60,445 bases of DNA from an uncultured Bacteroidales bacterium (GCA_944323805.1 CALUTW010000013.1:1-60445), one strand, 5' to 3'; positions 9,804-19,694 are shown, counted from the first letter of the stretch. The notes: generated by a model not told the origin, from the sequence alone. Numbers and translations: made by a program.

Positions 9804-11249
9804 CTATTTTTTCCAGAATGAGGCAGTGAAGATCACAAAGAATGTGAACAGCTCCAGACGCCCCACGAGCATTATGAATGAAAGGAATATTTTGCAGAAA
9901 CCGTTAAGCGATGAGAAATTGGACATCGGGCCGACGTCCCCGAAACCAGGACCGACATTGCTCAGACAGGTAATGACGGAACTTGTGGCAGTCACGATAT
10001 CGGTAAAGCATGACATGACAATGCTTCCTATGACAAAAGTGAACATATACATGCAGAAGAAGCTCATGACACTGCTGAGAAGCTCAGGGCGGACACTCTT
10101 GCCGTTGTATTTGACATTTATGACCCCGTTCGGATGGATTATGCGCTTGAGTTCATTGAAGGCATTCTTGAAAAGCAGGAGAATCCTGACGCATTTTATG
10201 CCGCCGACAGTAGAGCCTGCCGACCCGCCTATGAAAAGCAGGACAAACAGCAGCATCTGGGCGACAAACGGCCAGTAAAGATAGTCCGCCGAGGCGAATC
10301 CCGTAGTCGTAAGGATGGTAACAACCTGGAAGAACGCATCTCTCAGACTCCTCTCCAGCCCGGAATGGCCTCCGAAAAAGAGCACGCCGGCAATTACCAG
10401 GGACACCGCCACTGTTATCCCGGTATAGAGCCGGAATTCCTCATCCTTGAAAAGATGCGCAGGCCTCCCCTTGAAAAGCGCATACAGGAGGGCATAGTTC
10501 GTACCGCCGATAAACATGAATACCGTGATGACCCACTGGATGTATGCTGAATCCCAGAATGCCAGGCTGGCAGTCTTGGTTGAATATCCGCCGGTAGCCA
10601 TACATGCGAACGAGTGGCATACCGCATCGAAGAAGTCCATCCCTCCGCATGCCAACAGCACCGTCTCCGCCGCAGTCAGACCGATATACATGATATACAT
10701 GCGTCTGGCGGTGGAATTGAACGTATAGGAAAACTTGTCATGCATCGGTCCCGGCACCTCCGCGACATACAGGTCCCTGCCCTCTATACCGAGGCTCGGA
10801 AGTATGGCAAGCAGGATGACCACAATCCCGAGACCGCCCATCCACTGCGTAAGGGAACGCCAGAACAGTGATGCATGAGGGAGTGCCTCGACTTCATTCA
10901 ATATGGAAGACCCCGTGGTCGTGAATCCCGACATGACTTCAAAGAAGGCGTCCGGGAAAGACTGGATATATCCGCTTATCATGAACGGCAGGCTGCCGAA
11001 TACGGTAAACAATATCCATATGCACGAGACTATAAAGTACCCGTCGCGCTTGGCGAGCACCTTGTCCTTTACCTTTACGGAAAATGCAAGTACAATGGAG
11101 ACAGCCATCGTAATGGCTGAAGATATCAGGAATGCATCTGCGTCATCCTCGCCATATATCAGGGCCACGCCTACGCACAGCAGCAATGCTATGCTCTCCA
11201 CAAAAAGCAGCCGTCCAAGTATGTTCAGTATGAATCGGAAATTGATCAT
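9804..11249 (-). CDS. trkH: Potassium uptake channel subunit TrkH
   Basis: A 481-residue integral membrane protein of the TrkH/KtrB superfamily of K+ transporters, with about ten hydrophobic segments and four pore-loop repeats: FTTTGSSIL (about residue 110), [18 protein letters not shown] and LSNVGPGFG. It works with the cytoplasmic TrkA subunit encoded 35 bp upstream, which gates the channel through NAD(H)/ATP-binding RCK domains. Confidence 0.95.
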   Translation of the reverse strand: MINFRFILNILGRLLFVESIALLLCVGVALIYGEDDADAFLISSAITMAVSIVLAFSVKVKDKVLAKRDGYFIVSCIWILFTVFGSLPFMISGYIQSFPDAFFEVMSGFTTTGSSILNEVEALPHASLFWRSLTQWMGGLGIVVILLAILPSLGIEGRDLYVAEVPGPMHDKFSYTFNSTARRMYIMYIGLTAAETVLLACGGMDFFDAVCHSFACMATGGYSTKTASLAFWDSAYIQWVITVFMFIGGTNYALLYALFKGRPAHLFKDEEFRLYTGITVAVSLVIAGVLFFGGHSGLERSLRDAFFQVVTILTTTGFASADYLYWPFVAQMLLFVLLFIGGSAGSTVGGIKCVRILLLFKNAFNELKRIIHPNGVINVKYNGKSVRPELLSSVMSFFCMYMFTFVIGSIVMSCFTDIVTATSSVITCLSNVGPGFGDVGPMSNFSSLNGFCKIFLSFIMLVGRLELFTFFVIFTASFWKK

Positions 11250-11284
11250 TTCATCTGTCAGGAATTGGTTCCGGGCAAAGACAT

Positions 11285-12628
11285 TTACTTACGGAACATC
11301 TTAAGCACCTTTTTCACAGCCGACGGAAGCGCGAAGATGACGACATCGTCCCCTGCCTGGATACGCACATCTCCCTTTGCAATGATTGCCTCCCCGTTGC
11401 GGATGATTCCACCGACATTGGCATTGTCCGGGAAATCCAGCTCGGCAAGGGTACCCCGGGTAATCCTTGCGCCTTCCTCAACCGTCACTTCAAAGACCTC
11501 GGCCTCCGAGAATGTCACAAACTTCAGATGCTTCACATTCACATTGATAGTGTAGCGGTATATGTTGGCCGCAGCAATCAGCTTGGTATTGATGAGAGTA
11601 CCTATGCCGAGATTCTCGGCAAGGTCGGTATAGTCGAGGTTCTCCACCTCCGCCACCGTCTTCTTGACCCCGAGCTTCTTTGCGAGAAGGCATGTAAGTA
11701 TGTTGGTCTCGGAAGAGCCGGTAAGGCATATGAACGCATCCGTCGTCCTTATCCCCTCCTCCCGGAGAAGAGACAGGTCCCTGCCGTCGCCGTTGATGAC
11801 AAGCGTCGACTTCAGCCTGTCCGCAAGGGTAAAGCACCTTTCCTTGTCCCGCTCGATCAGCTTGACATTATAATGCTGCTCAAGAAGCGATGCCGCCTTG
11901 GCGCCTATCCGCGACCCGCCGACAATGATTATGTTCTTTATCTCATACTTCGACTTTCCGCAGATGGAATATATTTCGGGGATATAGATAGGCTTGGTCA
12001 CGAAAAAGGCAAGGTCGCCATACCTGAACGAGTCATTTCCCCTCGGGATGATGGTCTGGTCGCCGCGCTTTATGGCTACGACACGGAAATTGTCCGTGCC
12101 ATATGCCTCCGCTGTCTTAATCAGGGAAAGGTTGAGCACAGGGGCGTTCTCCCATATCTTGATGCCGAGAAGCTGCAGGCGCCCGTCTGAGAACTCATGC
12201 TGCTGACGTGTACCTGCAAGCCTGAGTGCGGACACGATTTCCTCCGCCGCAAGCCTTTCCGGATATATCATGGAATCAATGCCGATTGTACGCATGTATT
12301 CCTTGTTGGCCTCTTCAAGATATTCGCTGTTGTTGACCCTCGTGATTGTATATTTCGCACCGAGTTTCTTTGCAAGGATGGAGGAATTGATATTCTGGTC
12401 CTCCTGATGGTTGACCGCTATAAAAAGGTCGCAGTCGCTTACCCCGGCATCTTCCAGGGCGCCTATCGAGGTACACGAAGCCTCTTCGGAAAGAATATCC
12501 AGCTGCGCCTCGAGCAGCTCCAGCTTTTCCCTGTCGCTGTCTATCAGCATTATGCTATGATCCTGTCTGCTGAGCATCTTGGCAAGATGCGTCCCGACCT
12601 CTCCAGCTCCTGCTATGACTATCTTCAT
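11285..12628 (-). CDS. trkA: Trk potassium uptake regulatory subunit TrkA
   Basis: A 447-residue cytoplasmic regulator with two RCK_N/RCK_C repeats. The first Rossmann motif is KIVIAGAGEVGTHLAKML at the very N-terminus; the second (IIIVGGSRIGAKAASLL) lies near residue 228. Each is followed by an RCK_C domain. The start is placed at the ATG at 12628 rather than an in-frame codon 27 bp upstream, because the Rossmann strand begins right there and AAAGGAA lies about 8 bp before it. It precedes trkH and has its own promoter match upstream. Confidence 0.95.
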   Translation of the reverse strand: MKIVIAGAGEVGTHLAKMLSRQDHSIMLIDSDREKLELLEAQLDILSEEASCTSIGALEDAGVSDCDLFIAVNHQEDQNINSSILAKKLGAKYTITRVNNSEYLEEANKEYMRTIGIDSMIYPERLAAEEIVSALRLAGTRQQHEFSDGRLQLLGIKIWENAPVLNLSLIKTAEAYGTDNFRVVAIKRGDQTIIPRGNDSFRYGDLAFFVTKPIYIPEIYSICGKSKYEIKNIIIVGGSRIGAKAASLLEQHYNVKLIERDKERCFTLADRLKSTLVINGDGRDLSLLREEGIRTTDAFICLTGSSETNILTCLLAKKLGVKKTVAEVENLDYTDLAENLGIGTLINTKLIAAANIYRYTINVNVKHLKFVTFSEAEVFEVTVEEGARITRGTLAELDFPDNANVGGIIRNGEAIIAKGDVRIQAGDDVVIFALPSAVKKVLKMFRK

Positions 12629-12652
12629 CGCTGTTCCTTTAAAAACCGGCGG

Positions 12653-12684
12653 CAAAATAAGGCATTAAATTCCAATCTGCCAAA
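12653..12684 (-). promoter_or_regulatory. Promoter for trkA-trkH-dedA
   Basis: On the minus strand TTTG (12684-12681) is followed after exactly 20 bp by TTATTTTG (12660-12653), close to the Bacteroidota pattern TTTG-N19-21-TAnnTTTG. The start codon of trkA is 24 bp downstream of the -7 element. Confidence 0.5.
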
Positions 12685-12699
12685 CCTTCCGCATAAAAC

Positions 12700-14052
12700 T
12701 TACCTGGCCCCGAATCCTGCAAGGATATCCCGGACACGGGCAATCTTGGCCTCGAGCAGCTCTTCAGTCGACGCCTCGCAGATAAATCTGAGATACGGCT
12801 CCGTGTTGGACGGGCGGATATTGAACCACCATTGAGGGAACTCTACCCTGTAACCGTCGAAATCCATGTATGCAACAGGGGTCTCTTCCGACATGAACCA
12901 GTCGCGCACAGCATCCATGGCCCCCTGCTTGTCCTCTATGCGGAAATTGATCTCCCCTGAGTTGCAGTATCTTTCTATCCTGGAGATAAGGCTGCTGAGT
13001 GTCACACCCTTCTTCTTCATGGAGGCTATGACATTCAGGATAAGTATGGCTGCCAGAAGGCCGCTGTCGGAATAGAAGAAATCCCTGAAATAATAATGTC
13101 CGGCAAGTTCGCCGCCATATACTCCGTCCAGTTCGCGGAGTTTGCGTGCGGCAAAGGCCCTGCCGACCTTCCATGTCCTCATCTCGGCACCCATCGGAGC
13201 AAGATACTCCCCTACTGCCTTTGAACTTCTTATATCCTGAAGGACAATGCCTTTCTCTCCTCTCTTCTCAAGAAAATAATGCCCGAGCACGGCAATCATG
13301 AGATCCGGGGAGACAAACCTCCCGTTCTCATCCACGAACATGACCCTGTCGGCATCCCCGTCAAAAATCACACCCACGTCCGCCCCTGTCTTGCGCACAA
13401 GGGACTTGAGGGCCTCGACATTTGCCGGTATCAGCGGATTCGGCTCGTGGTTAGGGAAGCTGCCGTCCATATCGTCGAATATATAGGAAGGAGCATCCCC
13501 GAATATCTCCTTTGCATACAGCACCGACATGCCGTTGGACAGGTCCATCGCAATCTTCAGCCCGGAATAGTCCTCCCTGTATCCGGAGAGGAATTCAAGG
13601 TAGTCCGCATGGATATCCATCCCGTGCACTGTCCCCCGCCGTGCAGCAGGCTTGCAGTCCCTGCCTGAATCAATCCATTCCTTTATCTGCCCAAGACCGT
13701 TGTCCAGACCTACCGGAAGGGCGTTCTCCCTGGATACCTTCATTCCGTTGTACTCGGCAGGATTATGCGATGCCGTTATCTGGACGGATGCCTTGAAGCC
13801 ATATTTGGCCGTGCCGAAATATACCATAGGCGTAGTGCTGAGCCCGATATCATAGACATCAGCCCCTGCATCGGCAATGCCCTTTACCAGCCAGTCATGT
13901 ATCTCGTCCGAAGACAGCCTGCAGTCCCTGCCGACAAGCACCTTGTCTGTCTGAAGGAGTTCAGGGATGAAATATCCCACCTTGTATGCCGTCTCCCTGT
14001 CAAAATCCACATTGTATATCCCGCGGATATCGTACGCATGAAAAGCACCCAT
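12700..14052 (-). CDS. Phosphomannomutase/phosphoglucomutase family protein
   Basis: A 450-residue alpha-D-phosphohexomutase interconverting hexose 1- and 6-phosphates. The active-site phosphoserine loop TASHNPAEYNGMK (about residues 93-105), the metal loop FDGDADRVMFVDENG (about 230-244), the sugar-binding GELAGHYYF and the C-terminal phosphate-binding RPSNTEPYLRF are all intact. These four motifs in this order are diagnostic. The length is normal for the bacterial PMM/PGM group. The preference between mannose and glucose phosphates cannot be assigned. It lies 36 bp downstream of def and upstream of trkA. Confidence 0.93.
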   Translation of the reverse strand: MGAFHAYDIRGIYNVDFDRETAYKVGYFIPELLQTDKVLVGRDCRLSSDEIHDWLVKGIADAGADVYDIGLSTTPMVYFGTAKYGFKASVQITASHNPAEYNGMKVSRENALPVGLDNGLGQIKEWIDSGRDCKPAARRGTVHGMDIHADYLEFLSGYREDYSGLKIAMDLSNGMSVLYAKEIFGDAPSYIFDDMDGSFPNHEPNPLIPANVEALKSLVRKTGADVGVIFDGDADRVMFVDENGRFVSPDLMIAVLGHYFLEKRGEKGIVLQDIRSSKAVGEYLAPMGAEMRTWKVGRAFAARKLRELDGVYGGELAGHYYFRDFFYSDSGLLAAILILNVIASMKKKGVTLSSLISRIERYCNSGEINFRIEDKQGAMDAVRDWFMSEETPVAYMDFDGYRVEFPQWWFNIRPSNTEPYLRFICEASTEELLEAKIARVRDILAGFGAR

Positions 14053-14088
14053 AGGAATCGCATTTTATATTGTAGAACGGAAATATTC

Positions 14089-14640
14089 TCAGGCCTTTGT
14101 CTTATATCTCGCGGATACCCTGCCCTTCTCGATCCCCTGCAGTTTCCTCGATATCATCTTCTTCCTTACAGGAGCGACCCTGTCCACGAAAAGATGGCCG
14201 TCAAGATGGTCCAGTTCATGCTGGATCATCCGGCAGGCAAACCTGTCGAATTCCTCGACCTGTCTCTCCAGATTCTCGTCATAGTATTCGACCTTGATTC
14301 TGGATGGCCTCTTCACGTCTGCATAGACCCCTGGCACGCTGAGGCACCCCTCCGAATAGTCGCGCATATCCTCGCTGGCCTCAAGGACCACAGGATTTAT
14401 CATCGTCCTGCGGAAATCCTTGAGATAGGAATAGGTCTCGGACACGACATCCCCGTCGACAATCACGACCCTCAGAGACACACCGACCTGCGGAGCGGCC
14501 AGCCCGCACCCGTCAGCCGATGCCAGGGTCTCCTTCATGTCCTTTACGAGCGTTGTCAGCTCCTCTTTCCTGGAAAGGTCTGCATCCTCAGCCTTTTTCC
14601 TCAGCACTTCTGCACCATATAGATATATTGGAAGTATCAT
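14089..14640 (-). CDS. def: Peptide deformylase
   Basis: A 183-residue metalloenzyme that removes the N-formyl group from nascent proteins. All three family motifs are intact: GCGLAAPQVG (about residues 45-54), EGCLSVPG with the metal-binding Cys, and QHELDHLDG with the HExxH metal ligands and catalytic Glu. It starts 8 bp after the ruvX stop, so the two are cotranscribed. Confidence 0.96.
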   Translation of the reverse strand: MILPIYLYGAEVLRKKAEDADLSRKEELTTLVKDMKETLASADGCGLAAPQVGVSLRVVIVDGDVVSETYSYLKDFRRTMINPVVLEASEDMRDYSEGCLSVPGVYADVKRPSRIKVEYYDENLERQVEEFDRFACRMIQHELDHLDGHLFVDRVAPVRKKMISRKLQGIEKGRVSARYKTKA

Positions 14641-14648
14641 TGCAAGAA

Positions 14649-15146
14649 CTATTTAAGTTTTCTTTTCCTCTTTGTGACCTTATCCGACAGCGAATCAGGC
14701 ACAAACTGGTTTGAAACTACAAAATCCGTACCGCCATTCCGCCTGTCGAGCCAGCCCTGGAGTATGATTGCGGCACTGATCCTGTCTACGGACGACTTGT
14801 CCTTTCTCGCGCCCGCCTTCATCCCCCCGTCTATCATGGCCCTGTGGGCAAGCACCGATGTGAAACGCTCGTCCTCGAGCTCGACCGGGATGTCCGGGAA
14901 CACCTTGGCCAGCCTGTTGAGAAATGCCTGGACATCCCTGGCAGCCTCGGAAGGAGTATTGTCCATATTGACAGGCCAGCCTACTACAAATGTAGTCACG
15001 TGCTCTTTTTCGCAATAACTTTTGAGATATTCTATTATCTTTGCAGACTGGACCGTATCCAGCGCAGATGCGAAAATACCGAGCGGGTCGCTTACCGCAA
15101 CACCCGTCCGTTTCCTGCCGTAGTCTATCCCTATAATCCTGTCCAT
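14649..15146 (-). CDS. ruvX: Putative pre-16S rRNA nuclease / RuvX (YqgF) family
   Basis: A 165-residue RNase H-fold protein. The N-terminal IGIDYGRKRTGVAVSDPLG is the YqgF signature with the first catalytic Asp. VVGWPVNMD and DERFTSVLAHRAM are the other conserved segments, and a late SVDRISAAIILQGWL contains the last acidic residue. Known roles are 16S rRNA 5'-end maturation or Holliday-junction resolution. It is the first gene of the leftward ruvX-def-phosphohexomutase set and diverges from the M23 peptidase gene. Confidence 0.93.
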   Translation of the reverse strand: MDRIIGIDYGRKRTGVAVSDPLGIFASALDTVQSAKIIEYLKSYCEKEHVTTFVVGWPVNMDNTPSEAARDVQAFLNRLAKVFPDIPVELEDERFTSVLAHRAMIDGGMKAGARKDKSSVDRISAAIILQGWLDRRNGGTDFVVSNQFVPDSLSDKVTKRKRKLK

Positions 15147-15156
15147 GTCCAGGATG

Positions 15157-15164
15157 CAAAGGTA
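15157..15164 (-). promoter_or_regulatory. -7 element of ruvX, very close to the start codon
   Basis: On the minus strand TACCTTTG matches TAnnTTTG. It ends only 10 bp before the ruvX ATG, so transcription would begin within a few bases of the start codon and the message would have almost no leader. Confidence 0.55.
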
Positions 15165-15172
15165 ATAAAAGT

Positions 15173-16021
15173 ATGGAACAAGAGAAAAAAGTTAGAAAGA
15201 CAAGGAAATACAGGCTGTCCCTTCTCGACGACCAGACCCACGAGAGGCTGTGGAACATGAAGTTTACCAGGACGAGCCTTCTTGTGACATCCATATCATG
15301 CGTCATTGTATTCATCCTGATTATCTTCTGTATCACTGCATATACACCTGTGAGGACATTCATCCCCGGATATCCCGACGCGCACAGCAAACGCGCAGCC
15401 ATACAGAATGCGATGAGGATAGATTCGCTTGAAAGGGTGGTCAAGTCATGGGAACTGTACACGGAGAACCTCAGGAGAGTACTTGACGGGGCGGACCCGG
15501 TCAGCATAGACAGCATCATGGGACGGAAGGACAGGACCCTGCAGGCGACAGGCTCGATGGAGGCCGGGAAGCAGGATTCGATACTCCGGGAAAAGGTCAT
15601 CAAGGAAGAGCAGTTCGACCTGTCGGAACGCAGACAGAGAGACCTTCCTATCGAAGGAATGCATTTCTTCGTACCTCTGAAAGGGGTGATATCGCAGGGA
15701 TATGACAAGATTGTACATCCATACATCGACATAACTGCCCCTGCAAATTCCGTGGTCATGGCAGTCCTTGACGGCACGGTAATCTTCGCCGGCTGGAATG
15801 ACGAAGCCGGATACACCATCCAGATACAGCACGAAAACGACATCGTATCGACATACAAGCACAACCAGAAGCTCCTCAAGAAGACAGGGGACAAGGTCTC
15901 TGCAGGCTCGCCTGTGGCCCTTGTCGGCAACACCGGTTCCCTGAGCACCGGAGACCACCTGCATTTCGAGCTATGGTACAAGGGCAATGCTGTCGATCCG
16001 ACAAAATACATAAATTTCTGA
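15173..16021 (+). CDS. Membrane-anchored M23 (LytM-type) peptidase
   Basis: A 282-residue protein with a cytoplasmic basic N-terminus (about residues 1-36), one transmembrane segment (about 38-60, rich in Ile and Val), a helical spacer (about 75-145) and a C-terminal M23 domain (about 165-280). Zinc ligands are present: HPYID (H-x3-D) and HLHFELW (H-x-H). It is therefore probably an active peptidoglycan endopeptidase acting in the periplasm. The stop TGA overlaps the dxr ATG (TGATG). A TATCTTTG -7 match inside ruvX at 15036-15043 could drive this operon. Confidence 0.9.
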   Translation: MEQEKKVRKTRKYRLSLLDDQTHERLWNMKFTRTSLLVTSISCVIVFILIIFCITAYTPVRTFIPGYPDAHSKRAAIQNAMRIDSLERVVKSWELYTENLRRVLDGADPVSIDSIMGRKDRTLQATGSMEAGKQDSILREKVIKEEQFDLSERRQRDLPIEGMHFFVPLKGVISQGYDKIVHPYIDITAPANSVVMAVLDGTVIFAGWNDEAGYTIQIQHENDIVSTYKHNQKLLKKTGDKVSAGSPVALVGNTGSLSTGDHLHFELWYKGNAVDPTKYINF

Positions 16022-17181
16022 TGGGGAAAAGGCACATAGCCATACTTGGCTCGACAGGCTCGATAGGCAGGCAGGCCCTGGATGTTGTCAGACAGCATCC
16101 CGACCTGTTCGAGGTGGAGATGATAACAGCGAACAACAGCACATCCCTCCTTATTGAGCAGGCAATAGAGTTCAATGTGAACAATGTCGTCATCTGCAAT
16201 GAGAAGCATTACGGGGAAGTGGCCTCGGCGCTCAGCCCGTATCCGATAAAAGTCTTTGCAGGGATGAAATCCGTATGCGACCTTGTCGGAAGCGACAATA
16301 TCGACATTGTGCTGACGGCCATGGTGGGCTTCAGCGGGCTTGAATCGACAGTGGCTGCCATCATGGCAGGAAAGGCTGTCGCCCTTGCCAACAAGGAGAC
16401 ACTTGTAGCCGCCGGGAAGACAGTGATGGACCTTGCAGGAAAGCATAATGCCCCCATACTTCCGGTAGACTCCGAGCATTCGGCAATATTCCAGTGCCTG
16501 CACTGCTCTCCGGGAGAAAAAATAGCGAGGATACATCTGACAGCATCAGGGGGCCCGTTCAGGACATGGACCAGGGAACAGATGGCATCTGCGACCCGGG
16601 CCGAGGCCCTGAAACACCCGAAATGGACAATGGGGAGCAAAATCACGATAGACTCCGCCACAATGATGAACAAGGGCCTTGAAATCATAGAGGCCAGATG
16701 GCTCTTCGGCGTAGAGCAGGACAGGATCAATGTGGTGGTGCATCCTGAGTCAATAATCCATTCAATGGTGGAATTCGACGACGGGGCGATAATCGCCCAG
16801 ATGGGACATCCGGACATGCGGGAACCGATACAGTATGCCTTAGGTTATCCGGCAAGGCTCCCGCTCGAACACAGGAAGATGGATTTCGCGGAACTCGGCT
16901 CCATCTCCTTCCACGCCCCTGACACGGACCGGTTCCCCGCACTTCTCCTCGCCCGCGAGGCCCTTTCCAGAGGAGGCAACATGCCATGCATAATGAACGC
17001 GGCGAATGAAGTGGCCGTAGCGGCATTCCTCCAGGACAGGCTCAGCTTCTACGGGATAACGGACCTGATAGAGAAATGCATGTCCGGTGTGGATTTTGTT
17101 GCAGAACCGGACCTTGAAACGATTTTCCTGACCAACGCTGAAGCAGCGGCAAAAGCACGTGAACTGGCCGGGATAGAATAA
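16021..17181 (+). CDS. dxr: 1-deoxy-D-xylulose 5-phosphate reductoisomerase
   Basis: A 386-residue enzyme of the MEP isoprenoid pathway converting DXP to 2-C-methyl-D-erythritol 4-phosphate with NADPH. Seen: the NADPH loop ILGSTGSIGRQALDVV at the N-terminus, LANKETLVAAG, the metal/substrate motif PVDSEHSAIFQCL (about residues 148-160), LTASGGPFR and the late INAANEVAVAAFL-type segment (MNAANEVAVAAFL). An in-frame start 48 bp upstream lies inside the M23 gene and lacks family similarity; the ATG at 16021, overlapping the M23 stop, is the expected start. Confidence 0.96.
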   Translation: MGKRHIAILGSTGSIGRQALDVVRQHPDLFEVEMITANNSTSLLIEQAIEFNVNNVVICNEKHYGEVASALSPYPIKVFAGMKSVCDLVGSDNIDIVLTAMVGFSGLESTVAAIMAGKAVALANKETLVAAGKTVMDLAGKHNAPILPVDSEHSAIFQCLHCSPGEKIARIHLTASGGPFRTWTREQMASATRAEALKHPKWTMGSKITIDSATMMNKGLEIIEARWLFGVEQDRINVVVHPESIIHSMVEFDDGAIIAQMGHPDMREPIQYALGYPARLPLEHRKMDFAELGSISFHAPDTDRFPALLLAREALSRGGNMPCIMNAANEVAVAAFLQDRLSFYGITDLIEKCMSGVDFVAEPDLETIFLTNAEAAAKARELAGIE

Positions 17182-17197
17182 ACCAATCATACCGCAA

Positions 17198-18502
17198 ATG
17201 GATATCTTACTCAGGATACTTCAGCTCTTCCTCGCTCTCTCAATACTTATCCTCATCCACGAACTGGGGCATTTCACTTTTGCCAAGATGTTCAGGATCA
17301 GGGTAGAGAAATTCTATCTGTTTTTTGATGCGGGCATGGCTCTCTTCAGATTCAAGCCCAGAAATTCGGATACTGAATACGGCATTGGCTGGCTCCCGCT
17401 CGGGGGCTACTGCAAGATTGCCGGCATGGTGGACGAGTCGATGGATACGGAGCATCTCAAGCACGACCCGCAGCCATGGGAGTTCCGGAGCAGGCCGGCA
17501 TGGCAAAGGTTCCTTGTCATGGCAGGCGGAGTGCTGTTCAATTTCATCTTCGCCATAATTCTGTATATCGGCATACTCGCAGGATGGGGCGAAAGCTATG
17601 TGAGCAATGAGGACAACTGCATTTATGTAAACGAACTGGCATACGAGATGGGGTTCCGCACAGGGGACAGGATACTGAGCTTCGACGACTATGTGCCGGA
17701 AAAATTCGGCATGCTGCAGGCCGACCTGGCCAGGCAGACTGCAAGCAAGGCCACGGTCATCCGTGACGGGGACACTCTTGACATATACATAGACCAGCGG
17801 ATGATAAGCGACGTGCTCAACACCCCGGGAATGTTCGGACTCGCGGTACCGTTTGTCGTGGATACCATCCCGCCGTCATCCGTCAACCATGACTCCGGAC
17901 TGATACGCGGCGACAGGATTGTCAGCATCGGAGGCACCCCGGTAAGGTTCGTCCAGGACTCCAGAAGCATCCTGCAGGCCTATGCAGCCTCGGATGTCCC
18001 TGTCGAGATTGTCAGGGACGGCGACACTCTGGCCATGACAATGCATGTGGATTCCGCCGGCCTTTTCGGCATATATACACAGCTCCCGGGAGTGAAGACA
18101 AAGAAGTACTCCGTCATATCGGCCATCCCCGCAGGATTCAGGCTTGCATTCAGCACAATCGGAGGATATGTACAGGACCTGAAGCTGGTCATCAATCCGA
18201 GTACGGAGGCATACAAGTCTGTCGGAAGCTTCATCTCCATCGGGCAGATTTTCCCTGGCTCATGGGACTGGTACCGGTTCATCAACATACTGGCCCTGCT
18301 CTCCATAATGCTCGGCGTGATGAACCTGCTCCCTATCCCTGCCCTGGACGGAGGACACATAGTGTTTACGCTGTATGAGATGATTACCCACAGGAAGCCG
18401 AGCGACAGATTCCTCATCGGGGCACAGATGGTCGGGATGATTCTTCTGTTCGGACTGATGATACTGGCTTTCGGCAATGATATAGTCCGGCTTCTCAGAT
18501 AA
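17198..18502 (+). CDS. rseP: RIP site-2 protease RseP
   Basis: A 434-residue inner-membrane zinc protease. The HELGH active site lies in the first transmembrane segment (about residues 22-26), with LNLLPIPALDGGH near residue 370 supplying the third ligand. Two PDZ-like domains lie between (about residues 130-210 and 215-300), as in E. coli RseP. It cleaves single-span anti-sigma factors or remnant signal peptides. It follows dxr by 16 bp and precedes a DUF4837 lipoprotein gene, a common arrangement in Bacteroidota. Confidence 0.95.
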   Translation: MDILLRILQLFLALSILILIHELGHFTFAKMFRIRVEKFYLFFDAGMALFRFKPRNSDTEYGIGWLPLGGYCKIAGMVDESMDTEHLKHDPQPWEFRSRPAWQRFLVMAGGVLFNFIFAIILYIGILAGWGESYVSNEDNCIYVNELAYEMGFRTGDRILSFDDYVPEKFGMLQADLARQTASKATVIRDGDTLDIYIDQRMISDVLNTPGMFGLAVPFVVDTIPPSSVNHDSGLIRGDRIVSIGGTPVRFVQDSRSILQAYAASDVPVEIVRDGDTLAMTMHVDSAGLFGIYTQLPGVKTKKYSVISAIPAGFRLAFSTIGGYVQDLKLVINPSTEAYKSVGSFISIGQIFPGSWDWYRFINILALLSIMLGVMNLLPIPALDGGHIVFTLYEMITHRKPSDRFLIGAQMVGMILLFGLMILAFGNDIVRLLR

Positions 18503-18527
18503 TGACAACCCATTAATGACATAAGAC

Positions 18528-19535
18528 ATGAAAAGAATCCTTTCACTTCTGGCAACAGCTATAGCCGCAGTCTCCGCCATATCATGCGGAGGGGGTTCAA
18601 GCAAGCCCCTGCTTCCCAATGTAAGCGGGAAAGCCGGCGAGATAATAATAGCCGCCAACAAAGGCGACTGGGAAGGGGCTGTAGGCACCAGCCTCAGGGA
18701 ACTGCTTGCAAGTGACTGCCCGTTCCTGCCGCAGAAAGAGCCGCTTTACACCCTTATCAACATCCCACCGGCAGCATTTACCAGCATATTCCAGCTGCAC
18801 AGGAACATTGTCTTCGTGAATATCGACCCTAAAGTGACAGAGCCCGGCACTGTATACAAGAAAGACCAGTGGGCACAGCCGCAATGCATTGTGCTGATCA
18901 ATGCCCCGGACAGCGATACTGCGCTGGAAATCATCGAAAAAGACGGGAAGATGATTCTCAACGCGTTCGAGCAGGCAGAGCGTGACAGGGTCATCCTCAA
19001 TTCCAAACAATATGAGGAATCTGCACTCAGGAATGCCGTCAATTCCGTATTCGGGGGCTCCCCGTATTTCCCGATAGGGTACAAGCTCAAGAAAGAGACA
19101 AAGGATTTCCTGTGGATTTCCTATGACACGCAATACACCATCCAGGGGATATTCGTATACAGATACCCGGCAACAGGGAAAGACGACCTGACACTTGACA
19201 ACATCATCCGCCACCGGGATGAGACCCTTAAGGCCAATGTTCCGGGAATGTTCGACAACACCTACATGACAACAGCCGAAGCAGTATCCCCGGAAGTGGA
19301 ATACATCAGGTACAAAGACCGTGAATTCGCCCAGACAAGAGGTTTCTGGGAAGTCCATAACGACTATATGGGCGGCCCTTTCATCTCGCATTCCTTCTAC
19401 AGTCCGGACGGGAAGGAGATAATCGTGCTGGAAGCATTCGTGTATGCTCCGAGATACGACAAAAGGAATTATCTGAGACAGGTGGAATCCATCATATACT
19501 CGTTTGAGTGGGTGGACCAGCAAGAAAAAAGGTAA
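18528..19535 (+). CDS. DUF4837 family lipoprotein
   Basis: A 335-residue protein with a lipoprotein signal peptide (VSAISC, Cys at residue 20, then Gly-rich). The body has the DUF4837 pattern, including GKAGEIIIAANKGDWEGAVG near the mature N-terminus and the long conserved NVPGMFDNTYMTTAE and TRGFWEVHNDYMGGPF blocks. Its function is unknown; DUF4837 is nearly confined to Bacteroidota and often lies next to rseP, as here (25 bp downstream). Confidence 0.88.
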   Translation: MKRILSLLATAIAAVSAISCGGGSSKPLLPNVSGKAGEIIIAANKGDWEGAVGTSLRELLASDCPFLPQKEPLYTLINIPPAAFTSIFQLHRNIVFVNIDPKVTEPGTVYKKDQWAQPQCIVLINAPDSDTALEIIEKDGKMILNAFEQAERDRVILNSKQYEESALRNAVNSVFGGSPYFPIGYKLKKETKDFLWISYDTQYTIQGIFVYRYPATGKDDLTLDNIIRHRDETLKANVPGMFDNTYMTTAEAVSPEVEYIRYKDREFAQTRGFWEVHNDYMGGPFISHSFYSPDGKEIIVLEAFVYAPRYDKRNYLRQVESIIYSFEWVDQQEKR

Positions 19536-19541
19536 AAATAT

Positions 19542-19572
19542 TTTGCCATAAAGAAAATATTGCATACCTTTG
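19542..19572 (+). promoter_or_regulatory. Consensus promoter for tRNA-Glu and rpsT
   Basis: TTTG (19542-19545) and TACCTTTG (19565-19572) are separated by 19 bp, a full match to the Bacteroidota TTTG-N19-21-TAnnTTTG consensus. The tRNA begins 28 bp later. Confidence 0.8.
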
Positions 19573-19600
19573 CACTCCCGTTTGGTAAAAACGGTGTGCC

Positions 19601-19672
19601 GGTGGGTTCGTATAACGGTTAGTACTCAAGATTTTCATTCTTGCAATAGGGGTTCGATTCCCCTACCCACTA
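19601..19672 (+). tRNA. tRNA-Glu (anticodon TTC)
   Basis: A 72-nt cloverleaf. The acceptor arm GGTGGGT pairs with ACCCACT (one G-U), the anticodon stem CAAGA/TCTTG closes a seven-base loop with TTC, and the T-arm AGGGG-TTCGATT-CCCCT is perfect. The 3' CCA is not encoded. It is probably on one transcript with rpsT, 22 bp downstream. Confidence 0.95.
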
Positions 19673-19694
19673 CGAAATATAAAAAATTGAAATA

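Noticed and set aside
14695..16536. 613-codon leftward open frame across ruvX, M23 and dxr
   Set aside because: It runs antisense through three recognised genes, has no family features over most of its length and arises from the high-GC codon bias.
18597..19565. 322-codon leftward open frame
   Set aside because: Antisense to the DUF4837 gene, which has a clear lipoprotein signal and family match.
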